64,000 bases of DNA, taken from contig OX344765.1 in assembly GCA_947034895.1 (NCBI GenBank), forward strand, positions 27,037,001-27,101,000, written 5' to 3'. The notes under the pieces were generated by a model. It saw only the letters and a list, made by a program, of their open reading frames with translations. It did no database searches and was not told where the DNA came from. A program made the position numbers and the translations under genes. This document shows positions 12,840-29,372 of the stretch, one piece after another. This DNA is from Rhytidiadelphus loreus (Eukaryota; Streptophyta; Bryopsida; Hypnales; Hylocomiaceae). Position 1 is the stretch's first letter. Each line of letters opens with the position of its first letter.

Positions 12840-13045
12840 GCTCCTTTTCATGGAGTTTGAGTTCTTCTTGAGAGGAATTGAAGACGGAGCAAGACGACTC
12901 TGTAATTAGAGGTTTATTTGCATTTCTGTACTTTCCATGGAGGTTGAGTGAGTTCTTGTGGACAGGAATTGAAGACAGCAAGAAGACAGTGTCATTAAAA
13001 GTGTATGTGCCTTTCTGCTCCATTTCTGCAGGATTTGAGTGAGTG
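12840..13045. repeat. Degenerate tandem duplication upstream of the ATP synthase epsilon gene (period about 91 bp)
   Basis: Two diverged units and part of a third. GGAATTGAAGAC recurs at 12874 and 12965, each preceded by CATGGAG(G/T)TTGAG, and TTTGAGTGAGTG starts the partial third unit. The array ends about 90 bp before the start codon, so it probably lies in the 5' leader or core promoter. Confidence 0.7.
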
Positions 13046-13131
13046 CGTAGGAACCCGAGGCGCTGGGATTTACTTGAAGAGCGTTACGTTGTGGAGGTTG
13101 TTGTACTTGTGAAGAGGTAGAGAAGGTGAAA

Positions 13132-14000
13132 ATGGCAACACAGCAAGCAGCGGCGCCAGCAGCTGCTGCCGCACAGTCAGCGTCGGCCTACTGGCGAGCC
13201 GCTGGGATGTCGTTCAACAATTACGCCAATCAGTGTGCCGTCGTCCTTCGCAAGTGCATGAAGGAACCTTTCAGAACTCAGTCACTGAGCCGTCAGAAAG
13301 TGCACTACAAGCACACGTTGTATGCCAATGGCCAGCCGCAGACATCGGGTGAGTTTCTGCTTTGAAGTTTGCGTTTGGATTTCTTGATTTTGTGTCTGAA
13401 ATGATCAAGAGCGGGTTGGGTACTGATAAAGCGAACTAAAGAACATTAATGTCGTTATATTGACATGACTCAGAGCGCCAAATTTGTTGACATTCAAGTG
13501 CGTTTGTAATAAGCAGAAGTGGCATAGATTTGTATTTCCAGTCGCCCATCAAGATAAGTGACAATGTCGCGAAGTTCCGCCAAAATATTTATGAATGTAC
13601 ATCGAAATTAATGTTGAATCCTATCGATCGAATCTCTTTTTCTTTGCGTGAAATTCGTTTTCTTGATTTAAGTTTACATTCAAGAACTAGTCGCAACGGT
13701 ATTCGTATACTTGTTCAAATAGCTTTGCGTCCAAACGATAGAATGATGAGTCTTTCTTTCCCGCGCATGCGTGTTGTTTTCTTTACCATGTTGAATTCAA
13801 GAAACGAGTAGTGTTTCTTGGCTGATTATTAAGTTTCTGGTCAGAGAAACGAAAGAACATGGTGAACATGGAAGTATGGGATCTGGTAACTGATTGGCTC
13901 TCAGTGAGCACTCGTCTGGAGTCTAAAGTCTCACCTCCTTAATTGTGTATGTGTATGTACAGTGTTTCAAGGGGAAGCTGCAGGGACATCAGAGAAGTGA
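13132..14000 (+). CDS. ATP synthase subunit epsilon, mitochondrial
   Basis: Small subunit of the F1 central stalk of mitochondrial ATP synthase, equivalent to bovine epsilon and distinct from bacterial or plastid epsilon. Exons 13132-13348 and 13963-14000 join to 84 residues. The core YWRAAGMSFNNYANQCAVVLR-KCMKEPFR...KVHY...ANGQPQ follows the plant pattern WRAAGMTYISYSN...LKEP...KVHF...DGKPQK. The family is usually about 70 residues; here an Ala/Gln-rich leader of about 18 residues (MATQQAAAPAAAAAQ) is added. The ATG at 13132 is chosen because it has A at -3 and G at +4; the frame extends a little upstream only through a GTG. The second exon supplies just 12 residues (VFQGEAAGTSEK) and the stop, so it is easy to miss. 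Intron 1 is 614 bp with GT-AG ends. Confidence 0.9.
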
Positions 14001-14803
14001 TGAATATTTGGTCCTGGCGAGTGCTGCTGGACTGGTGATTCATTTATATCGCCATTCGAAGCTTCTCGTGGAAGGGACGAACCACATCAGATGTATATTT
14101 TCTTGATCAACAATTAGCAATGTACGATAGGGTCAAAGAATATGAACTACTGTAACTCCTGATGTCATTAGATATTTCTCTTCAGCTGCTATGCAATGTT
14201 ACGAGACGATTCAGATATGAACCAACTCTTGCTACTGCCGAAATTACATTTTTAGATTGGGCACTTCATTGGGGGGTGAAGCAGACATTGCAACGTTTAT
14301 TCAAATGAGTAGACTAAAGCAGCTCGCAGTCATTAATCTGGGCATAACCCACAAACTAAGTTCTTATTATATACAAAGAAGACAAGTACAGAGGTTCCTC
14401 ACTTCACCTTAGCAACACTTCACACAACTCATCTCTAACTTAATCTACAAAACAATGTACCCCTAGTATGAAGCAATTATTTTCTTGCAATGCTGAGCTA
14501 ACTTGATTTGCCGAGATCTTGGTACCCCAGAAAATACAGCCCTCATTGGAGTGGTACTGCGAGTTGCCAAATGATGCTATGGACTCACTAATGACGAATC
14601 TACAGTTCGATTGCGTGCACTCTTTTGGCTCTCAAGATTTCCAGTTCTGTTAAAAAAACTAAGAATTCCCCTAGAGATTCCAATCCATCAGCAGCGTTGC
14701 ATTCCGTGCATTTTCCCAACCCTTGTCGAGCCACTTGTGATAAACTCACTTCCTGCACAATTCTTGCGCTCCTCTCATAGAAACAGAATCCAAAGTACGC
14801 TGG
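14001..14803. other. Convergent 3' flanks of ATP synthase epsilon and GFAT
   Basis: The two genes end facing each other about 800 bp apart. This stretch should hold both 3' UTRs. No coding frame, repeat or RNA structure was recognised. Confidence 0.5.
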
Positions 14804-19324
<4,521 letters not shown>

Positions 19325-19995
19325 CTTGCTACCACCAATTCAAGCCCAGGGATCGACGTGCTTCAAACAATTTCCTCCGGATTAGGTCACAATCACCGTC
19401 TGCATCAAGAAATGCCGACACCTTGTCACTTCCCACTCAGCTTTCAATTGAGCGCTTCCCAAATTATTGCACATAAGCTCATGAAAAGTCTCCACAAAAA
19501 TCTTTACCCACACAAGAATCTCGCACAAGCGCAAATCCAACACAACAAACGAAGAATCAACAATCACAAAAGCAATAACCTACCTATCCTGCATTCCCAA
19601 GACGCACTCTCACAGTCGTTGAGCTCAGGTGGCTTGAGTTGGGAACTTGGGTTGTTCAGTTTCAATTCGGCGAGAAGTGGGATGAATTCGCACACCATTG
19701 AAGACCGATCCACTCACTTCCGCGTTGCAATAAATGAAAGGAATGGAACAAGCTCTTTTTTGAGCAACAGAGTCAAGAAAGGAAAAGGACGCAATGAAGA
19801 AAAAGAAAGGAAATTTCGGAGAAAGAGCAGCGACCCACCTCGGATGGTATCATTCCAGACAACGGCTGGTGCATTTTTTCTGGGACGAGCACTGATGCGA
19901 GATGCAGAAATTTGCCGCCGAGGAGACGAAGTGGGCGGACTTAAGCCGCGAAGGCGTGGTACCTGCCGTGGTGGCAGAGCCTGGTAGGTCAATGG
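19325..19995 (-). promoter_or_regulatory. Putative 5' leader and promoter region of GFAT
   Basis: The sequence just upstream of the GFAT start is clearly less AT-rich than the adjoining intergenic DNA up to about 19990, as expected for a transcribed leader and core promoter. A leader intron is possible, but I cannot place its ends. A long open frame on the opposite strand here looks fortuitous. Confidence 0.35.
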
Positions 19996-22040
19996 GAGGT
20001 TGCATGACAGCCTAAACCATTCCCCATTGGAGGGAGGGATAATGCCTCCCTACATGTTGTAATTTTTAGTATTGGTTGGGAAGTTGCAACAATAGTGTCA
20101 TTGGCTGAGTGGAAAGTTGTAAAAAAGTCATTGACTAGTTGGGAAGTTGCCATGCTAGAGCTTACACTTTTTGTAGAAGCAAAAAAAAAAACCTCACAGT
20201 AGTTAACAATGTTACGTAGAGACCAGTAGGGAATGAATTGAGTTCTAGCCTAAACATTAGCAACATAGAAATATGAATTATTAAATATTTTAGTTAGCAT
20301 TTTGCCAATTTCTTACGAGCCACAGGGATTTACCAAATCTTTCTTATTATAGGAAAATTATGTAATTCAAACGGATCAATGTATAGTTCTAAAATAGCAT
20401 ATATGGGTGTCTTCAATTTACATTTATCAACACAATGAGTGATTCATAAAAATTCAAAAAACTTACACTAGAAATGACCCTTCATTGCTTGAGGGTAGCC
20501 AGAGAACCACCTACACTTAGCCTTGTGCGAAAGGGCTGAAATTTTTTATTTACCATGGATGAAAATGTTGTCCATGTTGGAATTATAGTTTATCTACTAA
20601 TAATTCTCAATTAGGGTTTTGCACTTTCGTACAATACTTTTTGTTTTAAATGAATTTAATATTTTGGTTGTCCAAGGATTGAAATAAGAACATTGAGAAA
20701 CTATTGAATGACCAGTCATCATCATCTGTACAAGTTGAACATGAGGCAGCTTGTTTTGACCAGTCCCCTGCCAAAAGGCAGGAGAGGAACTTACAATCTT
20801 ATTATATGGAAAAAGCCTCTTCCATTTGTCAAGATGGATAATTAGTTTGAGATATTTCGAGATTCGGAAGGCAAAAGTTAGTTCCATTTTTAGCACCCCA
20901 AGTGCAAAATGCAGTACTGTATCCTAAAAGTCTGAAGACTCTCAAGTCTAAACTACTTTCAGTCCAGCACTGAATGATTAGTTTGTCGTACTTGACATGG
21001 AGGTAAGGTACATTCTGTGCTGTCTTCCTGCTTTTCCTGCACACTCATTCAAAATCGTGGAGGAAAGGTCTCAATTCTTTAAGATTTGTGTACAGGTAAA
21101 AGCATTTTTTTTAAATATTATCTGCTACAGGGACAAGGTGTAAAAACGACCACAACTTGTTTTTTCAATCCACTCGATACAGTTGCCTTCGAGAACTTTA
21201 ATAGCCTAGAAGTGATTCTAAAGCAGCTATCTGTAATTGTCAATTTGTTCATCGGATAGAAATGGTACATGAGAGGATACAAAAGTCCCCATGAAGCTCC
21301 GAGTCAGGTGCATCAATAACTAGTGCAGTGCAGAATTTTCTAGGTTTGTAGAAAAATCTAGAAAGATGCATGTGTAGTCTAGTAAGAATACCGACTAAGC
21401 AGTGAAACGTGTAACGTGGTGCCAGAGCTTTCTTTCTACCTTCAGCTTCATAAATGAATAATATTACTCAGGGTTCCTTCTAAGAACCCATATCGTGTGG
21501 ACCCGTGCGGTACAAATTATATATATGTACTCGCCATGATGAAAAAATTGAAAAACTCGAAGAGGTACGTTAGTGATATCTCGGAGAACCCTCTTCTTGT
21601 TGGTCTTCATTGATAAATGGTAACAAAGTCAGTTGAAATTCGATGCTGCTTGCTATCTTCCACATCCACTTCCTTCCAGGAGCCTGAGCACATGCTTGTT
21701 GAATGAATATTTTCTGTGTTGGTCACATGCTCCCAAAGTACCAATTCCATCACAGCATCCCCAAAATAGGACTCCGGAGAACACATTGTACTAGTTAGAA
21801 TGTGATGCACACTCCTTGTACTCAAATGCGCAGAGTTTCGAAGTGACAAGCTTCACCCGAGAGTTGAGCTCGTCCGATGACCAAGGAGGTAAGCAAGTAT
21901 AACCACGTTTCTGAACCGCTGTGAAATCTAGTGAAATCCTTGCGCATGCCTGTTAACCGAGATATATCTCGAGCGCGGTGCACAATCATTTCTGGCGACG
22001 TTCCGGAGAACATCAAGCGTTGATCTTGCTAGTGCCAAAC
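19996..22040. other. Intergenic region between GFAT and the DExH helicase, no gene seen
   Basis: It holds the distal promoter of GFAT and the 3' UTR of the helicase (roughly 21600-22040). Near 20065-20155 a short word, TTGGGAAGTTGC, recurs in an imperfect repeat of about 37 bp. No open frame resembles a known protein. Confidence 0.4.
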
Positions 22041-25000
22041 TTAAGCCATGCGTGCCGGCTTTGAAAGGCCAGTCAACCACTCAAGTGCGGTTGCACTCAC
22101 ATTCCTCTCTGCCAGCTTCTTACTGGTAGCAGGCTCTCCGGTAAATCCCCTCCCTTTCACGTCAATTGATGATTGGTAAAGATGTCCCTTCACCATCCGT
22201 GTTCTGTACACAGGAGGTTTCTTTCCAGCCCGCAATAACAAAGTCTGCAACAAGCCCTTCACGTCTGATGAGTCCGATTTTGACAATGGCTTAGGCCCCT
22301 TCACCTTACGACCAAAAGTGAACGATCCTTGGCACTGATCAGCATCCAGAACCTCAAAGACGGCTCTCATGAGAACTTTTCCTTCCTCATAAATATTCAA
22401 TTCGGGATTCGCCAGCTTCCTTGAAATCAGATCATCAAGCTCTTTGCGCAATCTCAGATACATAAGAGCCACGTTTGGTTCCATGAAAAACTCCAAGTAC
22501 CCACCGTTCATCACCAAGTGACCCGGTTCACCACCTTCTTTCACCTGCACCGGTACATTCAGCATGATCAAGTGGGTCCAAAGAACGATGATGACAGTCC
22601 AGTTTTATTAAAAACAACCAAAAAAGTGAACAATTTCGTTCCTATCAATATCTTGATTGAACAAACACAAAAAATTAGAATATCTTGCCATACTACATAG
22701 GGCACAATTTCAGTCTTACCTGACCGCCAAATAAGAGAAGCATAGAATCCGATACACCAGTAGAGTCCCGAATCATCACGCTGGAGGTCTTCACTTTATC
22801 GGTGAAGACGAGCCATGGATATAGAAACTCCACATCCTTGCTGTTTACGGAGTTCTGGTGCAGCATAACCTGCCCATCTTCAATCGTCTTCAAAGTAGTC
22901 GATCTGAACAAAATATATACGACCACAAGGTCAGGGTCCAAAAATCACCAAAACGTTGGAACCAAAAATCTGTTTACTTGAGGGATTAGAACATTTGGTA
23001 GTAAAAAATAATCATAAGTAATTACATCTATTTCGGAGTCAAAAGCTCATACCTTGTACGCCGGTACACTGATATCACTCCCGGATACATGCCTGAGCAT
23101 ATCACCCCCCTCACTAAGTCGCGGTCACCACTATACTTATTGAATTTATCTATGTCACTGTCCAAAAATCCAGCGTCCATCAGGAGGCTAGAAAATTGCT
23201 TTCGCAAGGAAGCCATTCCCTGCAAAGTTTGAAAAGACAAAAAGTTCTTCCAGCAAAAATCGCCTGCCCTGCCTTGCCTCATAGCCTCTTGCCACCCCTC
23301 GTAGGCCCTCACCAATGCAATATGGTCACTTGAATCACCCCCAGAAAAACTTAGCCTAGACTCATCGGCCAGCTCCTTCTTATCTGCGGGCATGATGAAG
23401 GGATCACGGACAGTAAGACCTGCAGCTATAGTAAGAATGGGATCCAAGCAGCCGAACACAGATCCCATAATGAGCATCTTCCCAATATTAGGTTCTACCG
23501 GAAGAAGAGAAAGATGTTTTCCAAGTTTAGTAAGATTTTCGTTCTCATCCAGGGCTCCAAGGGTTTTCAACAAGTCCACCGAGTTTTGGACTGCCAATGG
23601 CTCCGGGGGTTGTAAGGCCCTCGATAAAAACTGACCAATGCTTCCAAGCTTTAGACTTTTAATCTGAAGGCAGAGGGAATGAAGAGGGGTACGAAGTAGC
23701 TCAGGTTGCTGATACTCTGCAAAAGCATCAAAAACAGCCCTGGGATACAGATGGTAACACACTCCAGGCATCACCCTACCAGCCCTACCCCGCCTTTGCC
23801 TTGCTGATGCTTGTGAAATCCACGTCGGCAAAAGGCAGGGAGTATTGTTCAAAGCATCATAAGAAGTTTCTTTAGCTTTTCCACAATCTATGACAAAAAC
23901 AACATCATTAATTGTGATGCTGGTCTCTGCCATATTAGTTGCCAGCACTATTTTTCGAACTCCAGGAGGTGGGTGCCCGAAGATGAGTTTCTGTTCCGCA
24001 GTAGCCATGGATCCATGACAAGCTAAGATCTGAGCTCGTGCACGATCACCTAAAACTGGATGACTCTGTAGTTGTTCTTTCAGCGCAGATATTTCCTCCC
24101 ATCCTGTCATGAACACAAGAACAGCACCTTCTCGCTCCTGTTTCATAATATGAAGGAGAACATTTTCGATCAGATTGAAGCCAAGATTGTCTGGACTCCA
24201 GGCTGCTAAGGAGGCTTGAGTTCGAGGAGAAAGGTGGCTATAGTCTTGGTCAGCTAAGGCTTCATCAGCTAAACTATTCAAAGGATTCTTTTTGCGAGTC
24301 GTTACATACTGCTTCCGCATTTTCCACATTTTATCCTGACCATAATCATCAATCTGATTTGTGGCAGTAAGCCGGTAACCAGTTGATTCCAGAGCATCTT
24401 CAAGAAAAAGAGATTCAACGGGGTGAGTGAATCCTGGGATATGTGCCATGGGAGCTCTTTTGAAGAAAGAAGAAAATAGCTCCGCATTCAGAGTAGCACT
24501 CATAAGTACAAGGCGGAGGTCTGGCCGACGAGGAAGTAGATCTTTCAAAACGATCAATAAGAAATCTTCATTCATACCTCGCTCATGGATTTCATCCACA
24601 ACGACATGGCTAACACCCTTCAATTCTGAGTCATTCATCAACCTTCGTAGCAAAATTCCCGTCGTGCAGAAGAGTAACTGGGTTTGCCGACTTCGCATAC
24701 CCTCTAATCGCACTTGATAACCAACAGATTCACCAATAGTTTCCCCCCTTTCTGCAGCTACTCTCTCCGCTACTGAGACAGCGGATATTCGACGAGGCTG
24801 TGTACATATTATATTGCAAGTTGCTCCTCGCCCTGCATCAATTTCTGATTCGAGAATGTACTGGGGCAATTGTGTTGTTTTTCCACAGCCCGTTTCACCC
24901 GAAACTACAATGACCTATAACATTGCAAAACCAGTAGATTAATGGCCATTCTCCACTGGCATGAAAAGAGCAGCGAAAACTAGCATGCAGGACATACTAA

Positions 25001-26481
25001 AGAAGGTCATTGCTATTCAAAATACTAGCAACACGCAGTAACAAAATCAAACTTCACCTGTTTCTTTGCAACAGCTGCTAATAGATAATCCCTCTCTTTA
25101 TAAGCAGGTAAAGTTCTGCGGAACTCCATCATCTGACGACCCTCTTCAGATTCCTGCCAACTTCGTTGCTTGTTTCGAATTTGCCTACTGCGCTTCGCCT
25201 GAATCTCTTGAACTGCACTGGCCATGCCTGGTAACATGTCACTCGTCCCTGCTTTCTGAAGACGCTCTACCTCTTCATCATTTATATCACTTCCCGAGTC
25301 CCCATCTAAACTTCCAACCTCGGACGCAGACAATCGACCCTGCTTCTTGCGAAATGTATTTTCCTTGAGCAAGGCATCAACTTTTCTATGCACTTGACCT
25401 GGAAAACTGACCTGCGCCATAGCAAGACAAATAGTAAGATAGATAGTTAGGTGTCCATATTCAGTTGTAAAGAAAATGCATCTCGCTTGGCCATAGAGCT
25501 CGAGCAAAAATACCACTGCTGAGAAACTTCGAACCGTCTGCCTCTGTTCAAGGTAACAATGCCTTAGCATACAAGTTGGCTGAACATTAATAATTCAGCA
25601 ATAACATCAAGCACATAATTGAGCATCTGTTGCAACACTTCGCCAACTCGAGAAAGCAAGAGAAGCCAGTCCAATACCAGTCGTTGCGGCCTCCGCTCAT
25701 CCAGATCAGGCCGGTAATTAGGAAGCGGCACTTTGCTAATAACTAGAACCTTGGTATACAATTGCACATGCAGATCCATTTGCTTCACCAGTGACTTAAT
25801 ATGATCATAGTCTCTCCGGTCTTTCTTGTCATTCGAGACCATCTCCTGCTGCTTTCCATCCCGAAGAAACTGCGTCAACCTCCACTTCCACCTCTCTATG
25901 TCAACAAATTGCGGCGTCACATCATTATCGTAAAACCCTAATTCATCGTCCGAATACTGCTCGTAAGAATAGAATCCCAACTCCCGCGCCTGCGTGAAAG
26001 GACCAACACCAGCATCACCAAAAACGCTCCTCCTGTTCGAATAATTAGGTGCGCTGAGGACATCCCTTCTTCCCGAGGCTTTTCTAAGACTCCTGAAAGT
26101 AGCATCGCCTAGAGAGGCACGCGTCGCCGGGAAGTAACTTCGGAACGCAGTCAATCCAATTCTACTCTTCTCCTTCGTTTCGAGACCCAACTCTACCCTA
26201 AGTGAACCCTCCGCTCGAATTCCGGCCTGGGAAATGCACGAATGAAGCTCGGTCGAAAGTTCCAGCTGCCGGAGGTCATGGCGGATGTCCGCCCGGCGAA
26301 GGAGCCGACGATGAGCCTGGAATCGGACAGCTCGAAGCATTCTATCCGACTGGACACTTGATAACAACAGTGCCTTCGAAGACGAAGAAATTCTCAGGTG
26401 GACAGTGGAAGAGGTCGCCGCTGTGGAGATGCAGCTCCCTAACATGAGTCTTCTCGGGTAACGCCTCGTAATGCATAACAT
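22041..26481 (-). CDS. DExH-box RNA helicase, DHX36-like (plant DExH3/DExH5 group)
   Basis: ATP-dependent DEAH/RHA helicase acting on structured RNA; its animal relative DHX36 unwinds G-quadruplexes. Five exons in coding order: 26481-25678, 25411-25058, 24914-23053, 22903-22720, 22544-22041; 1235 residues. Walker A GETGCGKT is at about residues 392-398, DEIH 493-496, SAT 525-527 and motif [10 protein letters not shown] 759-766. Winged-helix, HA2 and OB-fold sequence follow, and the last exon ends in a dsRNA-binding-like segment ([17 protein letters not shown]). Before the core lies the plant-specific block with [24 protein letters not shown] and [16 protein letters not shown]. The first about 65 residues are rich in Arg and Ser and almost free of acidic residues, like a plastid or mitochondrial transit peptide; that localisation is an inference. 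The ATG at 26481 opens the frame. Which of DExH3 or DExH5 it matches better cannot be decided by eye. Confidence 0.93.
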
Positions 26482-26741
26482 GCCCTACGAAATTGTTCGA
26501 AATTCAGAATGGAAATCACGCCCTTTCACCTAGAGAAGTACCGAGGAAAATCCTGTGAATGAATTGTAGCTCCGGTGAAAGAAAAAGACAAAACCTGTGA
26601 CAAGAATTGCGGCAAGAGAAATTTATGAGTGGACAGAGACAGTTCCGGCAGGAGAACAAATTTGTGGCAAAATCCGCAGCGGTCAGTCGGCAGATTACTA
26701 GAAGGCGACCTGCAATGGAGCTTGGCCAGGCAGCAGCGACC

Positions 26742-26753
26742 TAAACCCTAAAG
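26742..26753 (-). promoter_or_regulatory. Telo-box upstream of the DExH helicase
   Basis: TAAACCCTAAAG on the plus strand, about 260 bp before the start codon and within the presumed leader or promoter. AAACCCTA is a known plant promoter motif, common at genes of translation and RNA metabolism. A single copy could be chance. Confidence 0.4.
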
Positions 26754-27764
26754 CTCCTTTTCAAGGGACAGGTGATTGAATGAATGGTCTTCAGGCAGCC
26801 ACCGCTAACGCCGTGCGGCGCCATTTTCTGTCCATTTTCGTCGCCCGTCCACTAGAACGTTGGATGAAAACAAAGGGATGAATACAGTATTACTACCGAG
26901 TGAATAGTATGTAGACGGATAACCATACGTTACTAATTGAAGGTGTCACTCACTATATCTTTTGGCAAAATGGTTCAAACTGAAATTGAAAAAATTATGA
27001 AAAGTAAACCCTAATTCAGAATTAGCAGTAAATAAATGGATTAAATGTTTTATTTATAAAAATAAATAAATGTATATAGATATATAGATAGATAAAAGTT
27101 TAGAATATCTATATATAAAAAAATTATATATGTATAAAAATTTAAAAAATATTTTAAAATAATCAAAAAACAATTGAACCTACTATAACTATCTAGCCAA
27201 GGTGGAAGTCCTACCTAAGTATGAGCCTAAGTGTGAAAATACTTCATTCTTATTGATGTAAATTTTTTTGTAAATTTTTTTCTTCCCTAGTTCAACACAA
27301 AATAAATGTGCAAAATTATAGATGTCTTAAATTTCTAAATTGTTGTAGGAGAAGGCTAATTGTTCACTTATATGGTCAATGGAAATTTTCCCTTGTTGTA
27401 AGGTGAATAGAGATTTTATAATAATAAATATGATGAATATAACATGTTGAATTAATTATCAATTTTATTGAGTTATCCTTGAGAACAAATATACCATAAG
27501 AAAAGGAAAGGTTGCCACATTTTTGTTAAAATTTAAAAAAAAAGTAAGTTTTGGTAGGTGCAAAAAGCATTAAATTTTTTAGATTACAATTTTCTCCCTG
27601 TAACATTTTTGGTTGAAAAATAAGTTTTCAAATTTTGTGAATTCTATTTTTAGGCCTTCTTATCTCCTAATGTGCCCTACATCTACAGTAGATCAAGTAG
27701 ATGTAATAACTTGTATTGAACAAGATAACAAATTTCAATAAAAAATCAACTAAAATATTAATTT
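26754..27764. other. AT-rich intergenic sequence, no gene seen
   Basis: Apart from about 120 bp of GC-richer DNA next to the helicase promoter, this is AT-rich with TATA-type low-complexity runs near 27060-27130. No coding frame is evident. Confidence 0.4.
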
Positions 27765-27953
27765 CACTACAAGAAAAAGGGGTGTTTTAAGTAGTGTCCT
27801 AGACATCACGTCTTTTAAATAACGTCTTTTAAGTAAGTTTTTAAGTAAAATTTTACTAAAAAGACAATCTTTTTAGTAAAATTTTACTTAAAAACTTACT
27901 TAAAAGACGTGATGTCTAGGACACTACTTAAAGCACCCCTTCCTCTTGTAGTG
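27765..27953. mobile_element. CACTA-type hairpin MITE
   Basis: The 189-bp element begins CACTACAAGA and ends TCTTGTAGTG, the known En/Spm (CACTA) terminus. It is flanked on both sides by TTT, fitting the 3-bp target duplication of that superfamily. Arms of about 85 bp are nearly perfect inverted repeats meeting near 27865-27870, so the element can fold into one long hairpin. The left arm carries an extra copy of about 14 bp (CGTCTTTTAA repeated). It has no coding capacity. Confidence 0.9.
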
Positions 27954-29372
27954 TTTTGAAAATGATTGGATGGAGAAAATGGAATGCATTAATTTGTATT
28001 ATATGTGGGGTTTAATATTAATGTCCAACACATCAAATTCTACAATTTAAATTGTTTCATATCAATATAGTCAATGTTTGGATGACAAGCATTGGAATCA
28101 CAAATGATTAGAATTATTAGCCAAATATCCAAAAAAGTCATTTTGTGTATTTCAACTTCAACTATTTTTTCACTTTCACCTCCTAAAAACAAGAATATTT
28201 AAAAATATTATTGTATACTACCACACTAATTTCACCCCTATGAAATGTAATATTAATCAAATCAATCATTGAAGAAGGTCAAAAATGAAAAACACTTATT
28301 CCCTTTGTTTCACCCTATAATTTTTTTCACTAGTTTCATAGATGAACATTATTGATGATTCAATAGAATGAGTTTGAATGATAACAATTGTATCCTTACA
28401 AAACTCAAACTTTCAACCAAATCAAGTATTGGAGCTAAAGAACAACAAAATGCAAAGTTAAAAGAAAAAAAATCAGATTTTGCAAATATCATATATACAA
28501 ACACTATGTATGTATTTATATATGTATATGTTTTATATTTGATTAATTTGTTTGAATGAAATACATTCAAAATTGTTTGTATGCATACAATTAAAACAAC
28601 TTGAAACAATAAATTTGTGCATCGTAAAGTGATGGCATCACTACCAATCCATCAAAAGTTCATTACATACATATCCTTCCTATTTCCATGTAAAAAACTT
28701 AGATAACCAATATTCATATCATGAGAAAACATTTATATTCATTTACAATCCAAAGACCCCATTATTATATCATGGCACTTGAGAAAGAATTGAACTTCTA
28801 TAACCTCAAGTGGCAAAAAAAAACTAAAAAGTGGCAACCACGTTCCTGTCCTTCAATGATTCCAAAAGATTGACATATGGTGTCAAAACAACAATAATTC
28901 TTTCTCCCCATGTCCGCAAGTTATCCTTCTGGATTTGCAACAAAAATTTGTATCGATGCAATTACTTTGCACACACAAATAAGAGTCAAATCACATCAAT
29001 TAAATCACACTTCAAAAAGCACAATTAAGTTTTAAGGAATTTCAGGAGCTAAGACACCAACATGATGCAAATTTCACCCTACCTTGAATTCGATTCGTCC
29101 CATCCTCTGGTCTTGGTGTCAACGTGTAAACAGCCCAAAGTCCCACCACATCAAACCTAAACTGTAGCACTTGGGCTTTCTCTGCTTAACAAAAGAGATG
29201 AATGAACAAGAAAAAAGGATCCAAAGAAGAAGCTCTTAAGTTTCAATCACGAATCTTAACTGTGACAAATGCTATTGCTGCCAGTCCCAAAGATACCCCC
29301 CAAAAGGGTGTCATTCCGTTGCTACATTATTACCAAATGTAAGCAGTGTTACATAGTTTCTGTAGCACAAAC
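27954..29372. other. AT-rich intergenic sequence and 3' flank of the GET2-like gene
   Basis: No coding frame longer than about 90 codons and none resembling a known family. The last few hundred bases before 29373 are less AT-rich and probably include the 3' UTR of the GET2-like gene. Confidence 0.4.

Noticed and set aside
13126..13131. An upstream start two codons earlier for ATP synthase epsilon
   Set aside because: The codon is GTG; the ATG at 13132 has a better context.
19358..19987. A 209-codon open frame on the plus strand upstream of GFAT
   Set aside because: It lies in the presumed GFAT leader and promoter in antisense, has a composition without domain pattern and resembles no family. 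Long frames by chance are expected in GC-richer DNA.
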